From PALSA-612 sp963773055 (GTDB lineage: Bacteria > Actinomycetota > Thermoleophilia > Gaiellales > Gaiellaceae), in the NCBI GenBank assembly GCA_963773055.1, contig CAVYZL010000003.1, positions 620,001 to 684,000 on the forward strand: 64,000 bases of DNA. Reading direction: 5' to 3'. Each line of letters starts with the position of its first letter. Position 1 is the first letter of the stretch. A model generated the notes under the pieces. The model saw only the letters and a list, made by a program, of their open reading frames with translations, did not search any database and was not told the DNA's origin. Positions 1 through 8,815 of this stretch are shown here, one piece after another. A program made the translations under genes and the position numbers.

Positions 1-2
1 CG

Positions 3-179
3 CTGACGGAGGCGCTCGCAGCGCGGAAGTCGATCGAGCGGGCGAAGGGGCTGCTGATGGCGAAGGAGGGGATCACGGAAGACGAGGCGTTCGATCGCCT
101 GCGGCGCGCGAGCCAGATCTCCGGGCGGCCGCTGAAGATTGTCTCCGAGGCGCTGATCGCGACGTTCGACGCCAGCTAG
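3..179 (+). CDS. ANTAR-domain response regulator, C-terminal end (partial)
   Basis: Only the last 58 residues are in the window; the start lies to the left. The visible end has the pattern of an ANTAR RNA-binding domain: an AxRxxIERAKGLLMA helix followed by EDEAFDRLRRAS and a final helix. ANTAR domains bind paired hairpins in nascent mRNA and prevent termination, usually under control of a receiver or GAF sensor domain, which would be upstream. The stop codon overlaps the converging neighbour by four bases. The partner domain cannot be seen. Confidence 0.75.
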   Translation: MTEALAARKSIERAKGLLMAKEGITEDEAFDRLRRASQISGRPLKIVSEALIATFDAS

Positions 180-1108
180 GCCGGAGTCGGGACCGCTAGC
201 CCGACGGCGCCGAGCTCCGACATGACAGGGTCGTAGCCGGACCGCGCAAGCAGGTCGAGGCCGAGGCGTGCGCGGCGGACACGCTCGCGGCTGAGCGCCA
301 CCGTCGTGGCCTCGAGGTGCGATCCGGCGGGGTAGACGTCGGGTGCGTTTCGCAGCCCGAACTTCACGTACACGGGCGCGGCAACGCGGATCACCTCCGC
401 GATCTCGTGTAGCCGGACGAAGCCACCGAGGTTGTCGGGGGCCTCGAGGTAGATGTCGAGCGGGCAGTCGACCGCCTGGCGGATCGCCGCGATCTGGCCG
501 AGCGTGAGGTCGGTCGGCAGATTGATCGTACTCGCGCCGAGCTGCTCGAGGACGCGAGCCGCGGCCGGGTTCGCGACCGGGAGCATCACCGAGATCTTGG
601 CCTGCATCTCCTGAGGCAGCTCACCCGCCGCCTTGAGCGCGGAGAAGACGGAGAGCACGCCGAGGTCCGCGATCAGGACGCTGCGAAAGCCGTGGTCGGC
701 CGCCCGCCGAACGTCGTCGATGCACGCAACGAGCTGCTCCTGCCCGTGTGCGGACGGCGCAACAACCGCGCCTGCCGGAGCGCGGGCCGTGGCGGACACG
801 CCCCAGCCCGCGTTCGGCCGCGCGAACAGGCTGATCTCGACGCGCGCGGCGGCGGCCGTCTCGGCCATCGCGTCAAGCTCCGCGTCGGTGTGTAGGAAGA
901 CGCCGGACCCCTGTGAGACGCGGTGGACGCGGACGTCGAGCCGCTCGGCTTCCTCGAGCACGGCGTCGAGACACGCAGGCCCCTCCACGCTCGGGATCTC
1001 GACGCGGCACTGCGCGCCGTCCGGGAATCGCTTCTCGGAGGCCGGCAGCTCGCCAAGATCTCCTGGCGGAAGGCCGAGGCTTTCGATGGCGTCACGCGTT
1101 GAAGGCAC
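176..1108 (-). CDS. U32-peptidase-like TIM-barrel protein
   Basis: A 310-residue protein without signal peptide or membrane segment. The central part (about residues 125-260) alternates strands and helices, with HGFRSVLIADLGVLSV, a conserved-looking INLPTDLT and a VDCPLDIYLEAPD segment, like U32-family proteins (YhbU/YegQ type), which are TIM barrels of uncertain peptidase activity often tied to RNA or cofactor hydroxylation. No catalytic residue can be named. The GTG start is chosen because a TAGACT -10 hexamer lies seven bases upstream, predicting a leaderless message. It is transcribed away from the diguanylate cyclase gene. Confidence 0.55.
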   Translation of the reverse strand: MPSTRDAIESLGLPPGDLGELPASEKRFPDGAQCRVEIPSVEGPACLDAVLEEAERLDVRVHRVSQGSGVFLHTDAELDAMAETAAAARVEISLFARPNAGWGVSATARAPAGAVVAPSAHGQEQLVACIDDVRRAADHGFRSVLIADLGVLSVFSALKAAGELPQEMQAKISVMLPVANPAAARVLEQLGASTINLPTDLTLGQIAAIRQAVDCPLDIYLEAPDNLGGFVRLHEIAEVIRVAAPVYVKFGLRNAPDVYPAGSHLEATTVALSRERVRRARLGLDLLARSGYDPVMSELGAVGLAVPTPA

Positions 1109-1115
1109 GGCGGCG

Positions 1116-1162
1116 AGTCTAGTGCTCTTCCAATCCCTCTAAAGAGGGAGGCTCGGCGAGCC
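1116..1162. promoter_or_regulatory. Divergent promoter with two small inverted repeats
   Basis: On the minus strand TAGACT (1116-1121) is followed by seven bases and the GTG of the U32-like gene. Next to it lies TCCCTCT-AA-AGAGGGA (1134-1149), a perfect 7+7 palindrome, then GGCTC-GGC-GAGCC (1150-1162), just before the GTG of the diguanylate cyclase gene. The palindrome could be an operator for either gene, or the pair could be short RNA hairpins in the cyclase leader. This is inference from the sequence alone. Confidence 0.4.
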
Positions 1163-1177
1163 GATGCCTTTCGTGAC

Positions 1178-2041
1178 GTGCTGATCGCCGCGTTCGGAGT
1201 CGTCATCGCCAACGTGTTCGGCGTCGTCGCGCTGCGCTTCTACGTGCGAGCGCGAGCGGCGGAGCGGCGGCTTGCGACGATGGAGGCGTTCGACGAGCGA
1301 TTCCCCGGCGCTGTGCTGGTCTTCGACCGGCGCCTGCGCCACGTCCGCGCTTGGGGCCGCGACGTGCGCGCGATCGACGTGCGGCCGGTTGGCAAGACGC
1401 TCACCGAGACTGTGCCGCCCGACCTCGCGACGATCTTCGAGCCCGCCTATCGCGCAGCGCTCGAAGGAGACGCGACGCGGATCGAGCTGCCGTTCTCCGA
1501 CCGCGACTGGCTTGTCACCGTCTCGCCGCTCGGCGAGCGGATGGGCATTGTCGTCGCGCTGGACGTCACGGACCACAAACGTCGGGAGCGTCGGCTGACG
1601 GAGCTCGCGACGCGCGACTCGCTGACGGGCCTCTGGAACCGGAGGCGTCTCGTCGAGGAGCTCGACTGGCTCGCCCGCGACGCGCGTCCGGGCAGCGTGC
1701 TCGTGCTCGACCTCGACGGCTTCAAGCAGGTCAACGACCGCCTCGGCCACGACGCCGGCGACGAGCTGCTGCGCCGCGTGGCACAGACGGTCGGCGGCTG
1801 CGTACGGCGGGCGGACATCGTGGCACGGCTCGGCGGCGACGAGTTCGCGGTGTTGCTGACGGGAGCGACCCCCGAGGACGCGGCTCGTGTGGCGGAGAGC
1901 ATCGACCGGGCCGTCGACGCGATCTGGCCGATCGGCCTTCGCGGAGGTGTCTCGATCGGGGTCGCCTCGATCGCGGGCGGGGCGACGGAAGCGCTCTCCC
2001 GCGCCGACCGCGCGATGTACGCGAAGAAGCGCGCCGCCTAG
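1178..2041 (+). CDS. Membrane-anchored PAS-GGDEF diguanylate cyclase
   Basis: 287 residues: one N-terminal membrane helix (about 1-23), a PAS-like sensor segment (about 30-130) and a GGDEF domain (about 140-287). The active-site motif is intact (RLGGDEFAVLL), preceded by the usual DSLTGLWNRR start and LDLDGFKQVND segment that binds GTP and metal. It should make cyclic-di-GMP from two GTP at the inner face of the membrane. I see no RxxD inhibitory site directly before GGDEF. The start is a GTG; no better in-frame ATG exists upstream. The next gene converges on it with no gap. Confidence 0.9.
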   Translation: MLIAAFGVVIANVFGVVALRFYVRARAAERRLATMEAFDERFPGAVLVFDRRLRHVRAWGRDVRAIDVRPVGKTLTETVPPDLATIFEPAYRAALEGDATRIELPFSDRDWLVTVSPLGERMGIVVALDVTDHKRRERRLTELATRDSLTGLWNRRRLVEELDWLARDARPGSVLVLDLDGFKQVNDRLGHDAGDELLRRVAQTVGGCVRRADIVARLGGDEFAVLLTGATPEDAARVAESIDRAVDAIWPIGLRGGVSIGVASIAGGATEALSRADRAMYAKKRAA

Positions 2042-3119
2042 CTAGAGGCCCGGATCTTCGAGCAGGCGCGCGAGCAGCGCGGCGCGGACGGGAATCGAAT
2101 CGACAAGGACGTGCTCGTTCCACGCGTGCGCGCCCGCGCCCTCTGCGCCGAGACCGTCGAGGACGGGCACGCCGAGCGCGGCGACGAGGTTCGCGTCGGA
2201 GCCGCCTCCGGATGACGTCTCTTCGAGCTCGAGGCCCAGCTCCCGCCCGTGCTCGCGCGCCTTCGCGAACAGGATCCGCGATTCCGGTGTCGGCTCGAGC
2301 GGCGGCCTCGTCCAGCCGCCGTCGACGGTGATCGACGTGCCCTCGATCGTGGGCTCGAGGGCGCCGAGAGCGGCTTCGACGGTCGCCAGGTCCTCCGTCC
2401 TCGCGATGCGCACGTCGAGGCGAGCCTCTGCCGCGGCGGCGACGACGTTCTCGGTCGTCCCGCCCGTGATCACACCGACGTTGACGGAGATGCCGCGCTC
2501 GTCGTCCGTCAGCGCGTGCAGGCGGATGATCTGGTGCGCGAGCTCCTCGATCGCGCTCGCTCCGTCCGCGAGGCTCGTCCCCGCGTGTGCCGGCTTGCCT
2601 TCCACCTGCACAGAGAATCGGCCGAGCCCCTTGCGCGCGGTCTTCAGGTGACCGCCTGCGCTCGGCGGCTCGACGACGAAGGCGGCGGCGACGCCGTCGG
2701 CTGCTTCACGCAGCGCATCGCGCGCCGTGCGGCTTCCGTGCTCCTCGTCCGCAGTCAGGAAGACGCGCACGGGCCGACCCGTCCTCGACGCGGAAGCGGC
2801 TGCGACGACCACGACGAGGCACGCCTTCATGTCGTAGACGCCTGGGCCGTACGCGCGACCGTCTTCGACGCGGAACGGCATCGTCTCGAGCGTTCCTTCG
2901 GGCCAGACGGTGTCCGTGTGTCCGACGACGAGCAGCGGCTCGCCGTCGCCTGTGCGGTCCGCACGCACGTGGTCGCCTTCGAGGACGACGGCTGCAAAAC
3001 CGAGCGCCGCCAGCGTGTCGGCCATCAGCCTCGGCGACCCGCGCGACACCGGGCGAGTACGTGGGCGACTCGATTTCGACCAGCTGTTCGAGGAGCGAGA
3101 CCGCTTCGCCGAGCTCCAT
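2042..3119 (-). CDS. M20-family metallopeptidase (one frameshift)
   Basis: Zinc-dependent exopeptidase or deacylase of the M20 (ArgE/DapE/CPG2) family. The zinc and catalytic motifs are visible: VGHTDTVWP (His, Asp), YGPGVYDMKA (Asp), TADEEHGS (catalytic Glu-Glu) and a late AHAWNEH. A dimerisation lid sits in the middle. The first 23 codons (ATG at 3119) are in another frame from the rest; the frame changes by one base near 3046-3052, where ESPTYSPG joins SRGSPRLMADTL. The ATG overlaps the stop of the TPR gene as TGATG, so the two are probably translationally coupled. Substrate unknown; glutamate-carboxypeptidase-like is the best guess. Confidence 0.82.
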
Positions 3120-3763
3120 CAGTCGGCCGGCCCGGGCCCGCTCAGCGCCTTGCGCGCCTCATCAACCGCCTCGCGCGCGTGCGCGATGCGATCGGGCTGG
3201 TCGGGTCGCCGTTCGCGCTCGACGAGGGCGCGCTCGAACCAGTCGAGCGCCGTCTGGTAGTCGCCCTCGTCGAAGCGGTCCCAGCCGGCGTTGTTGTAGA
3301 GCGAGCCGAGCCAACCGTTGACCTCGGAATCGGGCGAGGCCTGAGCAAGCTCGATGCCGCGCTCGGTCCAGGCCAGACGAGCGTCGAAGTCCGGGGCTGC
3401 GATCGCGAGCATGTGCGCGGCGTCGACGGCGATGAACTCCTGCCCCTCGGCGAGCGCGAGCTCGTACGCCTCGAGGAAGAGCGGCATCGACGCTTCGGCA
3501 TCGCCCGACGAGCGGCGCAACCGTCCGCGTTCGAGCGCGACCCGCATCACGGCGAGCGGCGCCGGGCCGCCGAGCACCGCGGCCTCGTCGAGCAGCGTGT
3601 CACCCGCCTGGAACTGGTCGCGGAGGCCTTCGACCCGCGCGAGCTGCGTGAGCACCTCCGCACGGCCGACGTCGCCGGGCTGCTCGTCGAGGGCGGCCCG
3701 GAAGCGGCCCTCGGTGGCGTCGAGGTCATCGAAGTCCCAGAGCGCACGGAGTCGGTCGCCCAT
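3119..3763 (-). CDS. Tetratricopeptide-repeat protein
   Basis: 214 residues, all helical, with at least three TPR-like pairs; the clearest is LGSLYNNAGWDRFDEGDYQTALDWFERAL near the C-terminus. No signal peptide, so probably a cytoplasmic scaffold. It starts at an ATG with TACGCT six bases upstream on the minus strand, the leaderless arrangement seen elsewhere here, so it likely heads the TPR-M20 unit. No enzymatic function can be inferred. Confidence 0.75.
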   Translation of the reverse strand: MGDRLRALWDFDDLDATEGRFRAALDEQPGDVGRAEVLTQLARVEGLRDQFQAGDTLLDEAAVLGGPAPLAVMRVALERGRLRRSSGDAEASMPLFLEAYELALAEGQEFIAVDAAHMLAIAAPDFDARLAWTERGIELAQASPDSEVNGWLGSLYNNAGWDRFDEGDYQTALDWFERALVERERRPDQPDRIAHAREAVDEARKALSGPGPAD

Positions 3764-3775
3764 GCCGCGAGCGTA

Positions 3776-5638
3776 CTACGCCGTGCTCTGGCCCAAGAGG
3801 GCCTCCCAGCTCTCGAGCAGTGCGTCGAGCTCGTCGCGCGAGCGGCGGTAGGCCGCGGCCGTGTCGACGTTCGCCCAATCCTCGGCGAGGCGCCGCTCGA
3901 GGTCCCGCACCTCGAGCTCCTTCGCCTCGATCTCGGCCTCGAGCAGCTCGACGTCCGGCTTGCGCCGGGCTGGGCGAGCGGCCGGGGGCGCTTGGGCCGA
4001 AGCCTTGCGTACAGGCTCGGGGCCCGGCGCCGGAGCGTTGCGCTCGGCGACCGCGCGCGCGTAGTCGGCCCAGCCGCCCTCGTAGTCGCGGAGGGCTCCC
4101 TCCTCGATCGCGAGCGTGCGGCGCGCCACGGCGTCGAGCACGGCGCGGTCGTGGGAGACGAGCAGAATGGTGCCGGGGAACGCCTCGAGCGCCTCCTCGA
4201 GCGCCTCCCGGCTCTCGACGTCAAGGTGGTTCGTCGGCTCGTCGAGAACGAGGAAGTTCGCGCCCGATGCGACGAGGATCGCGAGCGAGAGGCGGCGCTG
4301 CTCGCCGCCGGACAGAGCGGCCGCCGGACGCTCGTGCATCTCCCAGCCCGAGAAGAGAAAGCGACCGAGCAGGTTCTGCGCCTGCGGCCGCTTGAGGCCG
4401 GTCGCACGCTGCGCGCAGTCGAGGACGCTGCCGCGGGTGTCGAGCTCGAGCCCCTGCTGCGAGAAGTAGGCCGGCACCACGCCGTACCCGAGCGGCCGCG
4501 CCAGGAGCATCTCGAGAAGCGTCGTCTTGCCCGCGCCGTTCGGACCGACGAGCCCCACGTGCTCGCCGCGCTCGATCGCGAACGTGACGTTGGTGAGCAG
4601 AGTCTTGTCGCCTGCGGCCACGGTCAGGCCGTCGACCTCGACGACCGTTCGCCCCGAGCGAGGAGGATCGAGGAAGTCGAAGCCGAGCGCCCGCCCACGC
4701 TGCGTGAGCCGGTCGAGCGTGTCGGCCTGCTGGCGGCGCTCCTTGTCGAGCCGTCCGATCTGCGTCAGCTTCGCCTGCGCCTGCCGTGCCTTGCTCTTCT
4801 TGTAGCGGAACCGTTCCACGAAGCGCTCGAGGCGCGCGATGTCCGCCTCGTGGCGCGCAAGCAGCTTTCCGGCGGCGAGCGCCCGGGACGCCTTCTCCCG
4901 GCGCCACTCGTGCCACGGCCCGGCGAAGTAGAGCGAGTGGCCGAGGTCGATCTCGAGCACGGCCGTCGCGACGGCTTCCAGGAACCAGCGATCGTGGGCG
5001 ACGAGGATCACGCCCGCGTCGATCGAGGTCAGCTTCTCCTCGAGCCACTCGAGGCTCGCGACGTCGAGGTGGTTCGTCGGCTCGTCGAGCAGCAGCAGGT
5101 CGGGATCGCCCGCCAGCGCGCGGGCGAGAGAAGCGCGGGTGAGCTCTCCTCCGGAGAAGGTTCGGAGCTGCCGGTCGAGGTCGACGTCGGCGAAGCCGAG
5201 CCCGCGGAGGGCCGAGACCGCCCGTTCGCGCCAGTCCCAGCCGCCCGCGTGCTCGAGCCGTGCCTGGGCGCCCGCGTACCGCGCGAGCGTCGTTGCGTCG
5301 TGCGCTCCTCCTGCCATTGCCTCCTCGAGCGTGCGCAGCTCCTCCTCGAGCGAGACGAGATCCGATGCGCCCGCGAGGACGTATTCACGAAGCGTGAGGT
5401 TGCGCTCGAGCGGAGGCCGCTGGTCGTGCAGTGCGACACGCGTGCCCTTCGAGAACACGAGCTCGCCGCCGTGCACCTCCGTCTCGCCCGCGAGCATGCG
5501 GAGCAGCGTCGTCTTGCCGGCGCCGTTCGGCCCGCTGAGGGCCAGTCGGTCGCGTCGCTCGACCTTGAACGACACGCCGTCGAAGAGCGGCGATCCGCTC
5601 AGCTCTTTGCGTAGATTGGTGGCGATGACGACTGCCAT
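3776..5638 (-). CDS. ABC-F family ATPase (ribosome-associated type)
   Basis: 620 residues with two ABC cassettes in one chain and no membrane segments, the ABC-F layout. Cassette 1 has GPNGAGKTT, SGGELTRASLARAL and LLLLDEPTNHLD; cassette 2 has GPNGAGKTT, LSGGEQRRLSLA and FLVLDEPTNHLD. Between them is a basic linker (FRYKKSKARQAQAK) like the arm that enters the ribosomal E site, and the C-terminus ends in a coiled coil after a Pro/Ala-rich stretch. Family members act on stalled ribosomes or protect them from antibiotics; which applies here is unknown. Start taken at the ATG 28 bases from the divergent reductase gene. Confidence 0.9.
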   Translation of the reverse strand: MAVVIATNLRKELSGSPLFDGVSFKVERRDRLALSGPNGAGKTTLLRMLAGETEVHGGELVFSKGTRVALHDQRPPLERNLTLREYVLAGASDLVSLEEELRTLEEAMAGGAHDATTLARYAGAQARLEHAGGWDWRERAVSALRGLGFADVDLDRQLRTFSGGELTRASLARALAGDPDLLLLDEPTNHLDVASLEWLEEKLTSIDAGVILVAHDRWFLEAVATAVLEIDLGHSLYFAGPWHEWRREKASRALAAGKLLARHEADIARLERFVERFRYKKSKARQAQAKLTQIGRLDKERRQQADTLDRLTQRGRALGFDFLDPPRSGRTVVEVDGLTVAAGDKTLLTNVTFAIERGEHVGLVGPNGAGKTTLLEMLLARPLGYGVVPAYFSQQGLELDTRGSVLDCAQRATGLKRPQAQNLLGRFLFSGWEMHERPAAALSGGEQRRLSLAILVASGANFLVLDEPTNHLDVESREALEEALEAFPGTILLVSHDRAVLDAVARRTLAIEEGALRDYEGGWADYARAVAERNAPAPGPEPVRKASAQAPPAARPARRKPDVELLEAEIEAKELEVRDLERRLAEDWANVDTAAAYRRSRDELDALLESWEALLGQSTA

Positions 5639-5665
5639 GACGCCGAACAGGGTAGAGAGGGACGC

Positions 5666-6856
5666 GTGAGCGACGGGATCCTGATCATCGGCGGCGGCCT
5701 CGCAGCCGCGCGGGCAGTCAAGAGCTATCGCGAGGAGGGCGGCACGGATCCGATCCGCCTGCTGTCCTCCGACTCCGCGTATCCGTACTTCCGGCCACCG
5801 CTTTCCAAGCGCTACATGCGCGGTGAGATCGACGCCGACGACACGCTCGTCGAGGCGCCGGCGTTCTACGAGCAGCACGATTGCACGGTTGAGCTCGAGA
5901 CGACCGTCGCCTCGGTACGCGACCACGACGTCGAGCTCGACACGGGCGATCTCGTGCCGTTCGAGCGGCTCGTGCTCGCGAGCGGCAGCTCGCCGCGGCA
6001 GCTCGAGGCGCCGGGCGCCGACCTCGACGGCGTCCACACGCTGCGCACGCTCGCCGACGCGACAGAGATCCGCGAGCGCGCCGCACAGTCGAAGCGGGCG
6101 CTCGTCACAGGCCCGAACTTCATCGGTCTCGAGACAACCGCCTCGCTCACGCAGCGGGGCGTCGACGTCACGCTCGTAGTGCGCGGCGACCAGCTGTTCC
6201 CGGCGCTTGCCGTGCCAGCCTTCTCGCGATTCCTTGACGATCTCTACCGCGAGCACGGCGTCGAGCTTCTTTACAAGGACGAGGTCGCCGAGGTCACGGG
6301 CGAGGACGGCAGGATCGCCGCCGTGAGGATGAAGGGCGGTGAGGAGCGCGAAGCAGGCCTGCTCATCGCCGGCATCGGCGTCACGCCGAACACGGCGTTC
6401 CTCGAGGGCGCGGGGCTGGAGATCGACGACGGCGTGCTCGTGAACGAGCGCTTCGAGAGCTCACGCCCGGACGTCTGGGCGATCGGAGACGTCGCGCGCT
6501 TCTTCGACCCCGTCTACGGTCATCCCCGCAGGATCGAGCACGCCTCGAACGCGAGCTACCAGGGCACGGAGCTCGGGAAGGTGCTTGCCGGAACCGGGTC
6601 TGGCTACGACCAGGTGTCGCTGTTCTTCTCCGAGGTGTTCGGGGCAGGCATCCGCTTCCTCGGCGATCACACGGGGCACGACGCGCTGGTCGAGCACGGA
6701 GATTTCCACGACGGGAACGCGGTGACGCTCCATACCGCCGGCGGACGCATCGTCTCCGCGCTGGCGATGGGGCAGGAAGACGAAGTCCTCGAGCGGCTGA
6801 AGGAGCTGATCCGCGCGAAGGCGCCGGCCGGCGAGTACGCCCTCGTCGCGTCTTAG
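5666..6856 (+). CDS. FAD-dependent NAD(P)H:ferredoxin/rubredoxin-type reductase
   Basis: 396 residues. An N-terminal FAD-binding Rossmann motif (ILIIGGGLAAARAVKSY) is followed by YPYFRPPLSK, typical of the bacterial ferredoxin/putidaredoxin reductase group. A second nucleotide-binding segment starts near residue 145 (RALVTGPNFIGLE) and the FAD-closing motif VWAIGDVARF is present. It would pass electrons from NAD(P)H to a small ferredoxin; no ferredoxin gene is adjacent. The NAD site reads GPNFIGLE, where the first glycine-rich turn is less canonical than GxGxxG. Start GTG; the end overlaps the transketolase stop by four bases. Confidence 0.85.
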   Translation: MSDGILIIGGGLAAARAVKSYREEGGTDPIRLLSSDSAYPYFRPPLSKRYMRGEIDADDTLVEAPAFYEQHDCTVELETTVASVRDHDVELDTGDLVPFERLVLASGSSPRQLEAPGADLDGVHTLRTLADATEIRERAAQSKRALVTGPNFIGLETTASLTQRGVDVTLVVRGDQLFPALAVPAFSRFLDDLYREHGVELLYKDEVAEVTGEDGRIAAVRMKGGEEREAGLLIAGIGVTPNTAFLEGAGLEIDDGVLVNERFESSRPDVWAIGDVARFFDPVYGHPRRIEHASNASYQGTELGKVLAGTGSGYDQVSLFFSEVFGAGIRFLGDHTGHDALVEHGDFHDGNAVTLHTAGGRIVSALAMGQEDEVLERLKELIRAKAPAGEYALVAS

Positions 6857-8691
6857 TTAGCCGCCGCGAGCTCGCGCGCCGCCTTCACGATCGCAGCAGC
6901 GTCGATCCCCGCATGGGCCATCGTGTCCCCCGGAGATCCCGACCGCGGCATCCCCGACACGGCCAGCTTGACAACGCGCGCGTGGACGTTCTCGGCGGCC
7001 AGGGCGGCGAGCACGGCGTCCCCGAGCCCGCCCTCGGGCCAGTGGTCCTCGACGGTGATCAGCCTGCCGCCCGCTTCTGCCGTCGCGGCGGCCAGCGTCG
7101 CGCCGTCGATCGGCTTGATCGAGTAGAGGTCGATGACGCGGGCATGGATCCCGCCGGCCTCCAGCTCGTCGGCCGCCTTCAGCGCCTCGTGCACGGTGAT
7201 GCCGGCGCCGACGAGGCAGACGGCGTCCTCGTCGGAGGAGCGGAGGACGCGGCTGCCGCCGATCTCGAACCCCTCGTCCGGGCCGTAGAGCACGGGCGTC
7301 GCCGGCCGGAGGGTGCGGATGTAGGAGATGCCTTCCAGGTCAGCCATCGCCGCGACAAGTTTCGCCGTCTGGTTCGCGTCGCACGGGTGAAGGACGGTCG
7401 AGCCGTGCACCGCGCGGAAGGCGGCGATGTCCTCGAGAGCCATCTGCGACGGCCCGTCCTCGCCGATCGAGACGCCTGCGTGCGAGCCGGACATGGAGAA
7501 CGTCGCCCGGCTGATCGCCGCCATGCGGACGAAGTCGTAGGCGCGCGAGAGGAACGCGGCGAAGCTCGACGCGAACGGGCGCCAGCCGCGCGCTTGGAGG
7601 CCGACGGCCGCAGCGAGCATCTGCTGCTCGGCGATGTACATCTCAAAGTATCGCTCCGGGTGCGCCTTCTTGAAGATCTCGGCGAACGTCGAGTTCGACA
7701 CCTCACCGTCGACCGCGACGACGTCGCCGCGGGCTGAGCCGAGTGCCGCGAGCGCCTCGCCGTAGGCCTTCCGCGTCGCGACCTCCTCGCCGAGCTCGTA
7801 GCGCGGGAGCTCGAGCTGGCCCGTTCTGAACACGTGTGGCTCGCCGGGCTCCGGCACCCGCACCTCGAGCCGGAGATTGCGGATGCCGCCGAGCTCCGCG
7901 ATCGCGCCCTCCGGGTCGTCGAGCGGCTTGCCGTGCCAGCCCTCGGCGTCCTCGACCGCGGCCACGCCCTTGCCCTTCAGCGTTCGCGCGAGGATCGCCG
8001 TCGGCTGGCCGGTCTGCGCATCGGCCTCCGCGTAGGCGCTGTCGATCTCCTCGATGTCGTGCCCGTCGATCTCGATCGCGTGCCAACCGAACGCGCGGGC
8101 CCGCTCGGCGAGGATGGCCGTCCGCCGGCCGACCATCGTCTCGCCGCGTTGGCCGAGCCGGTTGACGTCGACGATCGCGACGAGGTTGTCGAGCGAGTAG
8201 TGCGCGGCATGCTCGAACGCCTCCCAGATGGAGCCCTCGGCCATCTCGCTGTCGCCGCAGAGCACGAACACGCGGTAGGGAAGGCGGTCGAGGTACTTGC
8301 CGGCGATCGCCATCCCGACCCCGATCGGCAGCCCCTGGCCGAGGGAGCCGGTGGCGACGTCGACCCACGGGATCAGCGGCGTCGGGTGCCCCTCGAGCAT
8401 GCTGCCGTAGGTCCGGTACGTCGCGAGGTCGTCGTCCGAGATCACGCCCGCCGCGCGGAAGATGCCGTAGAGGAGCGTCGAGGCGTGGCCCTTGGAGAAG
8501 ACGAGCCTGTCGTTCGTCGCCCTGTCCGGGTCCGACCAGTCGTAGCGCAGGTAGCCGTCGGCAAGCACGGCCATCAGATCCGCTGCGGACATCCCCGAGG
8601 TCGGATGCCCGGAGCCCGCGATCGCGCTCGGCCGGATCGAGTCGACGCGCAGCTGCTGTCCGAGCTCGCGCCAGCGTTCGAACGGGGTCAT
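6853..8691 (-). CDS. tkt: Transketolase
   Basis: 612 residues. The thiamine-diphosphate site is clear: a GHP motif (SGHPTSGMSAADL), FSKGHAS, and CGDSEMAEGSIWEAFEHA with NRLGQRG for Mg-ThDP. The second half has the pyrimidine domain with the catalytic glutamate region and a C-terminal transketolase-C domain. The size is slightly under classic 660-residue enzymes and resembles the shorter actinobacterial and archaeal-like forms. It moves two-carbon units between sugar phosphates. ATG start chosen because AGGAGC lies seven bases upstream. It is divergent from transaldolase, completing the non-oxidative pentose-phosphate branch. Confidence 0.92.
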   Translation of the reverse strand: MTPFERWRELGQQLRVDSIRPSAIAGSGHPTSGMSAADLMAVLADGYLRYDWSDPDRATNDRLVFSKGHASTLLYGIFRAAGVISDDDLATYRTYGSMLEGHPTPLIPWVDVATGSLGQGLPIGVGMAIAGKYLDRLPYRVFVLCGDSEMAEGSIWEAFEHAAHYSLDNLVAIVDVNRLGQRGETMVGRRTAILAERARAFGWHAIEIDGHDIEEIDSAYAEADAQTGQPTAILARTLKGKGVAAVEDAEGWHGKPLDDPEGAIAELGGIRNLRLEVRVPEPGEPHVFRTGQLELPRYELGEEVATRKAYGEALAALGSARGDVVAVDGEVSNSTFAEIFKKAHPERYFEMYIAEQQMLAAAVGLQARGWRPFASSFAAFLSRAYDFVRMAAISRATFSMSGSHAGVSIGEDGPSQMALEDIAAFRAVHGSTVLHPCDANQTAKLVAAMADLEGISYIRTLRPATPVLYGPDEGFEIGGSRVLRSSDEDAVCLVGAGITVHEALKAADELEAGGIHARVIDLYSIKPIDGATLAAATAEAGGRLITVEDHWPEGGLGDAVLAALAAENVHARVVKLAVSGMPRSGSPGDTMAHAGIDAAAIVKAARELAAAN

Positions 8692-8717
8692 CAGGCTCCT
8701 TCGGGTCGGGCGGCCCA

Positions 8718-8774
8718 TTGTATTGCGGGGCCTAGGTTGTTTTGGCAGGCCCACGTTGTATTAGCAAGCCCAGG
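8718..8774. repeat. Three tandem 19-bp repeats in the tkt/tal divergent promoter
   Basis: Three imperfect direct copies with an exact 19-bp period begin at 8718, 8737 and 8756: TTGTATTGCGGGGCCTAGG, TTGTTTTGGCAGGCCCACG and TTGTATTAGCAAGCCCAGG. Copies 2 and 3 match at 15 of 19 positions; copy 1 matches each of the others at 13. They fill the middle of the 124-bp gap between the transketolase and transaldolase starts. An array of operator half-sites for one regulator controlling both directions is the simplest reading. Confidence 0.7.
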
Positions 8775-8815
8775 GAGGATTCCCTTTCGCCGGTCCCAGG
8801 TAACGTAAAGGCGAC

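Noticed and set aside
2249..5614. A very long open frame on the plus strand opposite the M20, TPR and ABC-F genes
   Set aside because: It is Arg/Glu/Leu-rich without domains and mirrors real genes on the other strand; in high-GC DNA the antisense frame stays open by codon bias.
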